A stretch of 64,000 bases of DNA from Termitomyces sp. T153. Lineage: Eukaryota; Basidiomycota; Agaricomycetes; Agaricales; Lyophyllaceae. The DNA is taken from assembly GCA_018296165.2 (NCBI GenBank), contig JACKQL020000034.1, positions 372,001-436,000 of the forward strand, given 5' to 3'. Under the pieces are notes generated by a model that was not told the DNA's origin, ran no database searches, and was given only the letters and a program-made list of their open reading frames with translations. The translations under genes and the position numbers were made by a program. This document shows positions 42,043-53,610 of this stretch, one piece after another (within the stretch, counting starts at the first letter, position 1; each line of letters begins with the position of its first letter).

Positions 42043-42250
42043 TGTCAGGAGACTTTCATTTCTGACCTCTGCAACCTGTTCCAGCATCTCTGCAGCTTGT
42101 TCAACATCTCCAGGGCTCATTCCAGACCCTGGGAGATTTCCAGAGAATTGCAGAGTTCTCCATATTACCTCATCAATCATTGTTCTAGGGTTAGAACTAA
42201 CTCCAGCCTTCTGTACAGTAGTTCTCACACCTCTGCCACCTACTGATGCA
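42043..42250 (+). repeat. Truncated family-2 LTR, inverted relative to element G
   Basis: It starts with an intact LTR end, TGTCAGGAGACTTTCATTTC, and follows the F LTR to about CCACCTACTGATGCA. It then joins G integrase sequence of the opposite strand. The flanking copia C2 sequence shows that this LTR end inserted into C2. The other end is lost. Confidence 0.8.
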
Positions 42251-42519
42251 ACATGATTGTTCTACTGGAACTCAGCATCTGGCAGGAGCTCATCCCAATC
42301 ATCCTGCCTCTCATTACAAAAAAGGTGGTGATACTGTTCTAGTTCCTGATTAACATGTTCTGTCTGCCCATCTGACTGAAAGTGATAGGCTGTGGTGGTG
42401 TGGAGCTTCACTCTAAGCAGGCAGTACAGTTCCTGAGTAAACTCTGCCACAAACTGGGGGCTTTGGTCAGAGACTGTCTCTAAGGATGTTTGCCTCATTC
42501 TCTTGAACCACAATCTCTT
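42251..42519 (-). pseudogene. Family-2 integrase core remnant (element G)
   Basis: The frame TVSDQSPQFVAEFTQELYCL, TTAYHFQSDGQTEHVNQELE and NERQDDWDELLPDAEFQ includes the second catalytic Asp and the Glu of the DDE core. Directly upstream, the RNase H/linker frame (IVVQENEANILRDS) is joined without the zinc domain and first catalytic Asp, so about 0.7 kb is deleted. The chromodomain is absent because of the truncation. Confidence 0.82.
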
Positions 42520-44810
42520 CTAGTGCATGGATGGCAAACAGCTCTGGCTTGAGGAGAACAATGTTGTCATTATCTCCTTCTCCTGTGCCATGATTAGCCC
42601 ACCTGGACAGCATGTCTGGTTTGTCCATGCTCTGTCCAGGTTTGTGATGCAGTGAGAAGTCAAAGTTGGCCAGATACAGAGACCACCAAGCTTGGTGTCA
42701 ATTGAGTTTCCTAGCAGAATGGAAGTGCTCAAGGATCTTGTGGTCTGTCCAAACTTCAAACTTATGCTGCGCACCCTTAAGGAAATGATGTCCTTCTTCA
42801 AAGGACCAAATAATTGCCAGCCATCTCCTTGTCATGGATTTCATAATTCCATTCTACTGCATTGAGGCTCTTAGAGTAGAAGGCTACTGAATGCTATCTG
42901 CCATCCTCCTTTGACTGCTGGGAGAGGACTGCTCCTGTAGCAAAGTTGGAGCTATCTGCTTCCACACAGAATGGAGAGTCATTGTCAGGGAACAGGAGAA
43001 CTGGCTTTGAGGTCACAGCTTGCTTGAGGGCATCAAAGGCAGCTTGCTGTAGGGGCTCCTACTGCCATGCTGTATCCTTAACTGTGAGGTCAAAAAGGAG
43101 GTGTGCATGGTGGAAGAAATCCTGTATAAACCTCCAGTAGAAATTGACAAAGCCAAGAAAGGCCTGCACTTCCTTCTTGTTCCTTGACTCAGGTCACTCT
43201 GCTACACCTGCCACTTTAATGGGGTCCATCCCAGCTATTCTATGCAAAATAATCAAATCCAGGTACTCCACCTTGGTTTGCTCAAATTCACACTTCTTAG
43301 GCTTTAAATAGAGCTGGTGTTGGTGGAAGCATTCCAAGACAATGTGTGTGACCCAGTGATGCTCCTCCAGAGTTTTAGTGTAGATGAGGATATTGTCAAG
43401 ATACACACAGACAACACCTTCCACAATCAGATCACAGAAAAGATCATTCATCATAGTCTGGAAGGTGGCTGGGCTATTGGTGAGACCAAAGAACATCACA
43501 AGAGGCTCAAAGAGTCTGTGATTGGTTTGGAATGCTGCCTTCCACTTGTCCCCTTCTTTGATGCATATATTGTTGTAGCCTCAACAGACATCCAACTTTG
43601 TGAAGTAGCATGCACCACAAAGGTTATTGACAAGTTCTGAGATGAGTGGCAAAGGATAGCAATTCTTCACTGTCATCACATTCAAAACACAATAATCCTG
43701 AATCAAATGAAGAGACCCATCCTTTTTCTTAATAAAAAAAGACTGGGGAAGCTATTGGAGACTTGGAGGGTCATATTTGTCCTAAGTTAAGATTCTCCTG
43801 CAGGAAAGCATCCTGCTCATTCTGCTCACAGGGTGCAAGTGGATATACCTTGCAGCTGGAGGGCTCTGTATCTGGTATCATCTCAATTGCATGATCCCAC
43901 TGCCTGTGCTCTGGAAGTGAATCAAAGGAGGCCTTAGAGAATACATCCTCAAAGTCATGGAGGTGATTGGGAACTGTGCTATGGAAGGGCTTGGGCTGTG
44001 AGTTTGCTGCAAATGCCTCAGCCAGATGCTGAGAAGTAGTCTGACTGGCTGGAATCTCTGCCACTGTAGGAGGAGGGCAGAGGGTTGTAGCATAGATCTG
44101 ATAACCCACCTCTATGGTCTCATCTGCAGACTCTGCATCTGGAGTATGAGTCCAGTCTCCTTCACCTTCCTCTTCCTCTGGAAATTCACATCCAACACCT
44201 CAGACATCCTCATAGAGGGCCTCTCCATGAGGGAATGCCAGAGAGGAGGACTCAGGAGGTCAAGATCAGCATAAGGGAGATGTCCAGCACAATAGGCACA
44301 TACAGCAGCATGCTCACAAACCTTGGCTCTCTGCTCCTTGCAGGCTTCTTCTACATAGGTAGTGCAGCAACAGGGGCAACAACTCATTTTCACCTCACTC
44401 TTATTCTAGTCAATTTCTGAGTTGTGTTCATGTAGCCAAGTGAACCCCAAGATCATGTCTTGCTTTTCCAAACTAGTGACAGCAAAAGCGGCTCACTCTG
44501 AGTGGTCTTGGTAGCAGAGGACCAGGTCTACCATGGAGCAAATAGAGCCATCTTCATTGAGCATGCCATCAGCATTGTATACAGGGATAGGATGGGAAAG
44601 GGGGCAAGTAGTGAGGTGGTGTTGTTGCACATAGTCCATGTCAAGAAAGAAATCTGTTGCTCCACTGTCAAGGAGAGCAACCACACTTTGGATCTGCTGG
44701 GTGTCTGTTGTCTCAATTTCCACCTGTAGCTTCAGGAAGTTGGTAGAAGGGGTGGAAGCAATGAAATAACAATGAGGGAGATGGTGTTCCCAGGCAGGAA
44801 CCCAGAGGCG
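42520..44810 (-). pseudogene. Family-2 protease, RT and RNase H (element G)
   Basis: The protease is intact at the active site (VVALLDSGATDFFLDMDYVQ). RT blocks are SFDSLPEHRQWDHAIEMIPD, FGLTNSPATFQTMMNDLFCD and VVCVYLDNILIYTKTLEEHH, so the catalytic YLDD is YLDN as in E. RNase H is seen on the minus strand around 43080-42650 in broken frames, including WTDHKILEHF-like and SLYLANFDFSLHHKPGQSM-like sequence. Stops, frame changes and a lost first RT Asp (KLDVCXGYNN region near 43600) show inactivation. Confidence 0.82.
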
Positions 44811-45009
44811 TGGGCTAGGAGGTGTGTTTCCAGCTGAGACTTTAGCTGGAGAGGGAGTTTGTATGTCTGAGGAGGGGCTTATTATTTTAGGAATAGTATC
44901 AACAATAGCAACAGATATATTTGATTCTATGGACAGGGAGTGAAATAATTAGTACTGGGCAATGGGAGCATACTAGTCATCCGTTGCCCTTTAAAAAATC
45001 CTCAGACTC

Positions 45010-46245
45010 TGTAGGAACCTCCTCCAATATATTGGCCACTTCTTTGGAATGGAGAGCAATAGGTGCATTAGGAGAGGGGGCTCCTGTGGCATCCTGGGCT
45101 GCCAGGAGTTGGATGAGCAACTCTTCCTATTCCAATGCCAATAGGTAGCAGACCTCTAGTCCTTGAAGACAGTAGTGGGCAAAGTGGCCAGCCTTTCCAC
45201 AGCGCTGACACAGCAGAGGAGTAGAGGACTACTGTTGGAAGGTGTCCACATCCATTGGAACTCCTTGGGGCAAGGAATGCAAGAGAGTTACATGGGATGG
45301 AAGAGGAAACATTGCACCTGTTTGTAGGGCTGCTTGAGCAGGCATGGAAGGGAGAGCTCAGGAAGAGAACCCTCCACAAGAGAGAGGAAATGACAAGGGC
45401 TGCATCTGCTGCAGCTCACATTGCAGTTCCATCAACTGCCATGGGTCACATGCCACCTTACACTAGGTGTTGATATGCTCTGAGCACCCCTGTGCCATAC
45501 TGTTGATGTGATCTATAAGTGAGGGATGGAGTCTATCATGGAAGGTCAGGCAGAGTTGCAGACTATCTGGATATCCCACTTGTTTGACTAAGGTGTAAAA
45601 GGAGTTAATGTACTTGTCAAGTGGCCACTTTCCTTAACCATACTAGGTTCAGTCTCAAAGGGAAAGAGCTGCAGTTTTGGCAGGGTCAAGGGAAACAAAC
45701 TCAGCTTGGAACTCCTTCTTGAACTCCATCTAACCAGAGAAACTCTCAACTCCTCCTAGGCATTGAAAGATATGCAGGGCATAGGTTGAAGCTTGGCCAG
45801 CCTTCATGTAGGAGAGAACCCAGGCAATTTTTGAGGCATCCAAGGTGAAGGCTTCACTGCTCAGCTGGATATAGGTGATACAGGACTGGAAGAAATGTTC
45901 TCCAACCTTACAATCTCCATCATACATGTCAGGGAGTGCAGGACAAGGGAGTTTGGAACAGGGAGCTGAAAGGCCTGAACCAGATACAGATGCAAACCAT
46001 TCTGCAGCAGCTGGAGCCAGGAAGCCTGAGCTAAGTGCAGACACAAACTGTTCTGCATCTGCTAGGGGCATAGGAGGTGTCGTAGGAGCAAGGAGAAGAC
46101 ATTCCAAGAGGGCTTGAGGAGATAGGGACACTGCTTCAGTAGCTTGATGGAGTCTGGTGAGTTCAGCTGTGTGAGAAGTAAGGGAGGCTTGGATAAGTTG
46201 AACCTGTGTTTCCAGGGATAGAAAACAACTCCAGGCATCATCCTT
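45010..46245 (-). pseudogene. Family-2 gag (element G), interrupted by a solo LTR
   Basis: The frame includes FLSLETQVQLIQASLTSHTA and ELTRLHQATEAVSLSPQALL, FFQSCITYIQLSSEAFTLDA, SKIAWVLSYMKAGQASTYAL, and further down the knuckle CQRCGKAGHFAHYCLQGLEV near 45215-45160, a good CCHC motif. An Ala/Ser-rich linker after ALLECLLL is longer than in E and F. The N-terminal end continues at 47397-47566 beyond the solo LTR. A stop at about 45729 follows ESFSG. Confidence 0.82.
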
Positions 46246-47396
46246 GTCACGACCCGTTCCCCGAAACCCCGCACGTCGTCCATCAAAACCCCGAACCCCC
46301 AAAAGGACCCCCAACGCTCCGCCGAACTTCCACCCATGCCCCGCGCCTACTTCGGCTAACTCCAACGCCCCCCCGGCTAACTCCGACGGCCCCCTGGCCA
46401 ACTTCGGTGCCTGCCCCGCAGCCACTGACACTTACCCTGGGCTTCCTGAACCCCGAGAACCACCCCCGCGACTCCCGATCTTCGCCACCCATCATTAACT
46501 CGACACCCTGCTTCCTCCGACCTATTCCGGAGTATCACGACAACCTCGGGGCAACCCGCGTTCTCCAATGATCCCATCAACATATCAGCGCGGCATGATC
46601 TTTGATCACAACTGACACCCGCCCACTCCGTCAAGCCCCGCCAAGCCCCGCCGCCACAGCCGACGTACCCCGAAGTCCTCCGGTAGTCAGTATATAAGTC
46701 ATTGAGTAGCTCTTCATACTCTAGTCTTGATATTGCTTAACGTTACCTATGGTCTGATTGTTTCCTTTTCGTGTTTCGTGTTTTGTGTCCCAGTCTCCTT
46801 ACTCTCAGTCTCCCGGTCTTATCTCAGTCTCCCGGTCTTATCTCAGTCTCCCGGTCTTGTCTTGTCTCCATTTCGTTATCATTCTTGTTATCGTTTTGTA
46901 TCTCCACTCGAATCTACTCCTGTTCCATATCGTCTTGTCCGATGCTGTCTCGGTGACTCCGTCAGACCATTGTGCCCAAGTCTTTATCAACCCTAACGAC
47001 CTCACAAACTCTGCGATTACGATTACGAACCCCGACACTCCTTTACCAGGTCCGAACCTCACTCTTCGCTCGGTCCCGGACTCCATCAGCTCCAAATGAT
47101 CTCCCATCAAACCCCGGCTCCGTCCCCATTGATTACACAGCCACCTACTCCCTTGCTTCTGCAAATCTCCCGTACGGCCTTCTGCCTGAACCCCGCCAAG
47201 ACCATCTCGCTTCCTCACAATCCGACTTCTCCGGACCTTCCCGGATCTGTCTGGATCACATCCCCCCAACTACCCACGCAACCCACCAGGGCCCGGAACG
47301 TCTTCGAGTGTTCGGTTACCAATGCAGGGGAATCACACCCGCCTAGTAAGGACTCGCCCAGTGCAGCTGAGCCCCCGGGGTCAGCGGAACCTGACA
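46246..47396 (+). mobile_element. CpG-rich solo LTR of a third gypsy family
   Basis: The 1151-bp insertion starts TGTCACGACCCGTTCCCCG and ends GCGGAACCTGACA, with ATCCT duplicated on both sides (46241-46245 and 47397-47401). It has a TATA box (GTATATAAG near 46690) in + orientation, and three tandem CTCAGTCTCCCGGTCTTRTC units from about 46803 to 46862. It is dense in CpG, unlike everything around it. TGTCACGACCC is a common start of fungal gypsy LTRs. The open frames within it have no protein-like composition. Confidence 0.95.
46803..46864 (+). repeat. Triplicated 20-bp unit in the solo LTR
   Basis: CTCAGTCTCCCGGTCTTATC occurs three times in tandem (the last ends TTGTC), about 110 bp downstream of the TATA box. 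The unit may be part of the transcribed R/U5 region. Confidence 0.8.
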
Positions 47397-47567
47397 ATCC
47401 TGTGGGCTTGAAGCATCAGAGGGAGGTGCTGAAGAGGTTGACTGGGTCATAGGAAGAGCACAGGGAGCACTAAGACACTGGTGGGGGAGAGACCTTTTGA
47501 GGAACCAAGTAGAAGCTCAGGTAATCAAAGAAGGGGCTCCCAGACCAAATCTAGAGACTTGTTCTGC

Positions 47568-47861
47568 TGTAAGGGTGACCTCTGGAGACTGTGGCTCAAT
47601 CACACAACTAGCAGAGGGAAATCCAAAGTCTATTCAGCACAGTACAATGTCTACAAATAGGACTACACACCTGGCAGAGGGAGATTCAAAGAGAACAAGT
47701 CTGAGGATCTCTAATGCCAGGGTTTGGAAAATCTACTCTAGTCACATGACCTTGCCAAACATGTGCATACCTTGTCATGTGGGTTCTGTGCAGAGCACAC
47801 ATAGCAACTGATCATGTGACCAAACACATGACCAAACACATGCATTGGCAGTTCCCTGACA
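47568..47861 (-). repeat. 5' LTR of element G
   Basis: It begins TGTAAGGGTGACCTCTGGAG and ends GTTCCCTGACA. AGAACAAGTCT (47692-47702) pairs with the primer site AGACTTGTTCT at 47555-47565 outside the LTR. The distal half differs from E and F and contains repeated ACCAAACACATG units, so G represents a distinct LTR subfamily. Confidence 0.8.
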
Positions 47862-47981
47862 GTACCACAGTGACTGTCAGGCATTCTTGGCCTAGCAGGA
47901 GGAGAACAACATTGGAGAGGAGGATTGGGAGTAGGGGGAGTTGGAGGAGGTGCCTGACAATGACACCAACCTCAATGCTTA
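47862..47981 (+). pseudogene. Passenger gene fragment, C-terminal end (fragment H)
   Basis: On + this gives DCQAFLA (stop) QEENNIGEEDWE and ELEEVPDNDTNLNA, ending at TAG. It matches the last 40 residues of the passenger protein in B. It lies antisense to the H integrase. The upstream part was separated by insertion of G and is not in the window. Confidence 0.85.
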
Positions 47982-48037
47982 GCAACCGCTGCCCTCCTGT
48001 ATATAAATCTTTATTAGTTGTTTTTGGACATAGACTA

Positions 48038-48093
48038 GCCCCCTTAAGGGGCTTCATAGTTTTTGTAATTGTAGACTGGCCCTCTTATGGGGC
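48038..48093. promoter_or_regulatory. Palindrome pair between convergent genes (H)
   Basis: AGCCCCCTTAAGGGGCTTC at 48037-48055 is intact. Its partner GGCCCTCTTATGGGGCTC at 48078-48095 is decayed. Position and flanks (TAGACTAG, TAGACTGG, CAAAATG) match A and D. Confidence 0.45.
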
Positions 48094-48494
48094 TCAAAAT
48101 GTAAAGTACTCTTGATTGTTCTGAAATAGTAAGAGAAAGCAAGAACAAAAAAAGCAAGACAAATGAGGCAGTACACACTAGCAACTGTTGCTCAATGCTA
48201 GCAACAATGGAGGAAATGTTCAGTAAATCATCATGGCAAAAAACCTCCAGAGGTGTGCCAAGTGCTAGTGACAAACTGCAGAGCACAGCATTGAAAGCAA
48301 GAGAATAGTAAAGTAGAATGTCTGTGAAAGGCTTTTAAACAATAGTAACAACAGGAAAGAGTAGCAAAAATGAAAAAGACTTGATATATTTGTAAGGTAT
48401 TGTTGACAGTTTTTCTGAATACTAGCAAAGAGTATAGTGAGATAAAAAAGCAAAGGCAAGAAAGATTGCTAGGGCTTAGCAAAAAGTGATGTTT

Positions 48495-51292
48495 TTAGTT
48501 TTCTTTGCTGGCTTTGTCACCAGTGTTGTCATCATCTATGAGATCAGTTTGCTCTAGTTCACAAAGGCACAAAGTGTCAATATCAAAAGCATTGCTAAGC
48601 ATGGAGATGTGTTCTCTAGCAAAATAAGGTACCAGGCAAAAGGCAGCTATGGGGCAGTGCAGCACTGAACCATCTAGTTTACAAAGGATGTAAGTGCCTC
48701 CATGGTTAAGAGATTACCACCAAAGGGCCTAAGTATCAAGGCTTTATCTTTTTGTTATGCATCACTTTGATCCTAGTGTTCCTCATCAGTACAAGGTCTC
48801 CTGCTTAGAAATCATGTTTGGCTTCAAAGCAAATGGCAGCTAAGCAACAAACACTAAGAACATTATTGTGTGGCAGTCAAGGTCCCCTTGGCAATGCTGA
48901 AGATCAATTGCTCAGTGGGCTATAAGGTCTGTTGTTGACAAGAACAAATTTGGTGGCAGTTGCAAATCTTGTTATGCATCACTTTGATTCTAGTGTTTCT
49001 CATCAGTACAAGGTCACCAGCTTGGAAATTGTAGTCACAAATCATAGTAGCATGTTCTGCTTTGAAGCAGATAGCAGCTAGGCAACAAGCACTAAGGACA
49101 TTATTGTGAAGGCAGTCAAGGTCCTCTTAGCAACATTGAAGATCAATTGCTCTGCAGGCTATAAGGTCTGTTGTTGACAAGAACAAGTTTGGCAGTAGTT
49201 GCAGATACATTGCTTCAACTATGTCAGCAGACAGCAGGGGATGGGTACCAGTTGTCATATAGTAAGAGGAGCAACCCATTCACTTGTGAACTATAACATG
49301 CTCTGACCAAAAGACTGAGTAAGTAGCTGTACTCCACCTAGACTGATCACCATCAACTGCTTTGAAGGGGGCTTGGCAAACATCAAAATGAGGTTGCTCA
49401 ACAATACTATTAGTGCACTTGTTTCCTGAGATCCAAATGTGATGCAAGTTGTACCTCTTTGCTAAATAGGTGAGTGCTTTCAGGATCAGAGGTCTGTTGT
49501 TGGTAACAATTTTGCTAAGAGCTCCCCATCAACAGATGATGTCTTCATATAACCACTTTGCAATAGCTTCAGTGTTTTCTCTGGCAAGCATGTGGAACTT
49601 GGGATAATGAGTTAGCAAACAACATCCTTGAACAATATACTTGAACTTATCAGAGGGTGGCATGAACATAGTGTCAATGTATATCTTGCTGAACAAGGGT
49701 GCTGGCATAGCAACAGTTGGCAGGATAAGAACCTTAGTTGTCCAATAGACCTGGCAGAGGTGGCAAGTACAGATATACCATACAATATCAGTGCTAGCTT
49801 GAGGCCATCAAAACTATTCTAGGAGAGCTGAGTGAGTAGCAAAAAAGCCTCTATGTCCCAAGTTGTCATGCATAGCTTTTAAGAGTTGTAAGCAACTGGC
49901 AGTAGGAACAAAGAGCTTGTGAGCACCATCTCTGCTTTGTCACCAAAGCTTGCCACCAGTGATAAAGAACATTGAGGCATAGTGAATGAAGATGGCATAC
50001 TCATTGTTGCTAAGGCCTTCAGGTCTGATGAGGTTGTTAAGCCATTTCTTGACTAGAAGCATGCAAGTATTGCTAGTGATTGCTTTAGCACTACAGGGTA
50101 CATCACAATAGGTGGTGGTGCCATCATCATGGAGAGGCTGAATGTCATTGCTGTTTGCTAGCCAAGACACTTGGCAAAGCAGTGGCAGCAGCAGCTGGAC
50201 TTGGTGAATGAAGCCATGCAAGCAATCAATCCAATCTTCATAAACAGAGTTGTCACTGTCGTTGGGAAGGGGGTCACTAGGCTGAAGTGGGCATTGCAAA
50301 AGACTGTCAGGACTATAGAAAGTTTCTTTGACATGAACTAGCTTGAAGTGGAACATCAATATTGCCATAATCCAGTGGTTCATGCTAGCAGAAGGCAGGA
50401 TGTCAGGGTTCTGCAGCAAAGCTTGAAGTGCTCAATAAAGTCCATAGAGTTCCAACTTGGGCTGACTGAATCTGGCTTCTCTGTTGTTAAGTGTAATTGA
50501 CCCAAAGCAGTTGTAGTGGCATTCTTTGTGGTTGTTGCTAGTGCACTGGCAAAGGTAATAGCCAACAGTGATATATGAAGTGTCTACTGCTAAGATGATG
50601 GGGTTAGGTGATTCATAGTCAATTGGAACTAAGGGCTTAGCTTCTTGTAGAGCTTTGACGAGGTCTTGCTGAGCATTGATCTGGTCTGGGCCAAATTTGA
50701 AAGGGATGCCAACATGAGTAAGTTTTGTTAAATTGTTGGCATGGTAAGCAAAATTCTTAACAAAAATCCTAAGAACTCCAACTGTACCTAGAAAGGCTCA
50801 AACTTCTGATAGAAACTTGCAAGGACCTCAGCACTCAAGTAGGGCTAAGCAACTGTCATCAGGAATTTGACCACTAGGCATACAAACTTGACCAAGGATC
50901 TTGAAGGTCGGGGCACATAAAATGAGCTTGTGACCAGAGAAGGTGCTGCTGCAATACTTCATTTGCTGTAGAATTCTGTTAAAAAGTTTGAAGACCTCCC
51001 ATAATGCTAGGCAAACATTTGGATTAGCATGGTTCTTGGTAGGTTTACTATTAATGATCTTCCAGTCCTTGGGTCCTTTAGTGCCAATGTCATTGATAAA
51101 GCTGAGTACATTATGGGGGATCTCTGGCTGCAATATAAAGGTAATGTTGTCATGGAATATTGGCACAGAGTTGGTCCAACCCATTGGCAAGGTCACTAAG
51201 CAAAGAGCACCAAAAGGAGTCTGGAATGTTGTTAAGTCATGTGAAGCTGGGTCAATGAGTTGCTCGTCATAGCCAACATAGAGATTGAGTGT
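48495..51292 (-). pseudogene. Family-1 RT C-terminal half, RNase H and integrase (H)
   Basis: From 51292 downwards: LTTFQTPFGAL, LPMGWTNSVPIFHDNITFIL, and SFINDIGTKGPKDWKIINSK with the catalytic Asp again Asn. RNase H follows (SYITVGYYLCQCTSNNHKEC, REARFSQPKLELYGLY), then the linker WIMAILMFHFKLVHVKETFY and the integrase: HDNLGHRGFFATHSALLE, CHLCQVYWTTK, KIYIDTMFMPPSDKFKYIV. In the second catalytic block, TDNGPPIL of the family reads TNNRPLIL, so Asp is Asn. The Glu block SIVEQPHFDVCQAPFKAVDG is kept. The C-terminal part contains a 220-bp tandem duplication. The final stop is the TAA at 48497-48495. Confidence 0.85.
48748..49206 (-). repeat. Tandem duplication of ~220 bp in the H integrase
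   Basis: Units 48748-48966 and 48967-49206 align from CTTGTTATGCATCACTTTGA to ACAAATTTGGTGGCAGTTGC. They have diverged by substitutions and small indels. The unit encodes the LSTTDLIACRAIDLQCC to LVLMRNTRIKVMHNK region, so the integrase tail is partly repeated. Confidence 0.8.
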
Positions 51293-51407
51293 GGCCCCCC
51301 TGAGCCCTCAGCCATCTAGGCAACCTCAGAAAATTTGGCTTCACCTCCCAACCTGGGAACCAAAAGACTAGATGTGGTGACATCCCATCATCCTCTACCA
51401 CTAACTA

Positions 51408-52039
51408 ATGAACCAAAAACCTCCCACAGCCCCCAGCAGAATATGCATCTGGCAACAAAATGTACACAAGTCGAGTATAGTGCAAGCTGAACTTCTTGCA
51501 ACTGCATGCTCTGAGGACTGGGATGTGCTTGCACTCCAAGAGCCGTTCCTTGACCTACTGGGCAACACAAAAGCCAATGCATACTGGTGGGTAGTGTACC
51601 CCTCCCACAACAGACAGGATGGGGCAACACATATGTGCTCTATACTGCTCATTAATACTAACATATCCACAGATGCCTATACCCAACTTATCATCTCCTC
51701 CACTGATATCATGGCAGTTCAATTTGTAGGTAAATTTGGCTACTTATCCTTGTTCAATGTGTACAACACTTGTATGCACAACAAGCTAACTGGGAGGATT
51801 TCAATACTGCTCTCAAGGAGCACTTTCAGGCTTACTCATCAGCACAACCTATCCTGATAGAAGAGGCATTCCATACCAAGGTCAATGACCTGACTGAGAT
51901 TATCCAGGAAGTGATTGCCATTGATAATTTGGTTCCCCTCCAAAAGCCCTGTCCTCACACCAAAAAATGGTGGAACAATGATCTTAAAAGGCTGAAAGCC
52001 CAGAGATGGAAGGCATATAACCTGGCTTACAAATTTTGA
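51408..52039 (+). pseudogene. LINE endonuclease domain, internally deleted
   Basis: The ATG at 51408 starts MNQKPPTAPSRICIWQQNVH, where IWQQNVHKS is the N-terminal endonuclease block (Asn of the metal site). LQEP (ALQEPFLDLL) has the catalytic Glu. The frame holds ADIMAVQF-like sequence, then breaks at FNVYN and continues, in another frame from 51770, as NWEDFNTALKEHFQAYSSAQ, so the C-terminal half of the endonuclease, including the final SDH block, is deleted. KKWWNNDLKRLKAQRWKAYN then leads into the RT part. Confidence 0.8.
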
Positions 52040-52090
52040 GACTTTTCAGATCACCCCTTAAAGGCTGATGTAGCAAGGCTCTCTTGTAAG

Positions 52091-53610
52091 ATGTCAGATG
52101 GCATATGGAAGGCCAAGGAAGATCATTGGAAGGATTGGTTGGAAATGATCAATGCCCAACAAATCTACCTGGCAAATAAATACGTTGCCAAAGAGCCAAT
52201 GGACTTTGCCTGTGACCGAGTACCTGACCTCAAGGTCAAGGTTGATGGCATACCCATGGTAGCCTCCACCAATGCTGAGAAAGCCACTGCCTTAGCTGAG
52301 TCCTTCTTTCCTCCTCCCCCCCAATCTCCCTCTATTCCACACTCAGCCTACTCCAAACCTCTTGTGGACACCCTGTACTTCACAAGAGAGCATATCTCAG
52401 CTGCTATAGGCAGCCTGCTGCCTCTCAAGGCCTTGGGGCCAGATGGTATCCCAAATATTGTCCTTAAGAAGTGCGCCAAGGCTCTTCTTGACCACCTCTA
52501 CTATATCTTCTGGGCAGTTTTTGAGCTTGATGTATACCATCTGAGCTGGCTGGAGTCAACCACACTGGTACTCTGCAAACTAAAAAAGCCAGCCTACAAT
52601 GTGGCTAAGGCTTACAGGCCCATAGGCCTCTTTAACACAATCGGGAAATTGCTCTCCACCCTAGTAGCTTCTGACCTCTCCCACATAGCTAAGCAGAATG
52701 GAATGCTCCCACTTGGCCAGTTCAGCGGCTGACCTGGTTGTAACACCTCTAATGCCATGCATCTGGTGGTCTCAAGAATCAAGGATGCATGGTGTGGAGG
52801 TAAGGTTGCCACCACTCTCTTTCTTAATGTCTAAGGGGCTTTTCCCAACACTGTCAAGGACCATCTTCTCCATAACATGAGGGAACTTGGGGTCCCCTCA
52901 TGCTTCATATGCCTCACTGAGCACATGCTCTCCAACCACCACACTTGACTGAAGTTTGATGACTTCACCTCGGAGTGAATTCCTATTATCAATGGCACCA
53001 TGCAAGGATGCCTCCTCTCTATGCTCTTTTATGCTTTTTATAATGTGCTGCTCATCTGCATTGCCAACTCGAGCAACAAATCTGAGCTGGCCTCAGGTTT
53101 TGTTGATGATGTCATGTTTCTTGCCATTGCCAAGTCTCTAATGGAGACACATATGATAATCAAAGACTTGATAGAATGCATCCAAGGCACCTTTGACTGG
53201 TCCACTCTCCACAACTCACCTTTTGAGCTGTCTAAACTTGCTCTCATGAACTTCCTCTGCTCCCACTTTGATACCATCCTCTCAAAACCAGCTCTCCAGT
53301 GCTCCAACCCCAATGGCTCAGTCACAATGCAAGTTGTCAACACAGTAAAAGAGTTCAAGTACCTCAGTGTCATCTTTAACTCCAGGCTACACTGGTCTGC
53401 CCACACCCAGAAGGTCACTGCAAGCACCACCTGGTGGACAATCCAGATTGCAAGGCTCTTTTGTATCTCAGGTGGCATGCCCCCCCACCACATCTGCCAG
53501 CTCTACAACACAGTTGTGGTGCTAGCTTTCACTTATGCTGCAGATATTTGGTACACTAGCATCTCAGACACAGCCAGAGGCAGCGGCACTCTGGCTCTGT
53601 TGCAGTCATG
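52091..53610 (+). pseudogene. LINE reverse transcriptase
   Basis: RT blocks in order: FTREHISAAIGSLLPLKALG and PDGIPNIVLKK (block 1), WLESTTLVLCKLKKPAYNVA, AYRPIGLFNTIGKLL (block 2), then after a stop at 52729 GKVATTLFLNV-stop-GAFPNTVKDHL (the family Asp of DVSGAFDNV is Asn), NGTMQGCLLSMLFYAFYN (block 4) and ASGFVDDVMFLAIAKS (catalytic FVDD, intact) near 53100. The thumb region with FKYLSVIFNSRLHWSAHTQK follows. Stops at 52729, 52831, 52947 and 52977 make it non-functional. Confidence 0.87.

Larger units (their letters stand above)
42251..47861 (-). mobile_element. Family-2 element G, 3'-truncated
   Basis: A diverged family-2 copy whose 5' LTR (47568-47861), gag, protease, RT and RNase H are recognisable. 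The integrase has an internal deletion, and the 3' end is lost at the junction with the inverted LTR. On the right, G is inserted in the passenger gene of family-1 fragment H, with GTACC (47862-47866) as the expected target copy. Its gag holds a young solo LTR of another family. The protease still has DSGAT. Confidence 0.85.
47862..51292 (-). mobile_element. Family-1 fragment H
   Basis: It keeps, on the minus strand, the RT from GATLNLYVGYDEQLID onwards, RNase H and integrase, then the intergenic palindromes and the antisense passenger end. Both sides are cut, at G on the left and at the LINE on the right. No LTR remains. Confidence 0.85.

Noticed and set aside
46206..47452. Pro-rich open frames in the solo LTR, considered as genes
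   Set aside because: The segment is bounded by a perfect target duplication and TG...CA ends. The frames start outside it or cross its end and are not protein-like.
47811..47843. ACCAAACACATG repeats as an origin or binding-site array
   Set aside because: Only two to three units, inside an LTR, with no support from other copies.
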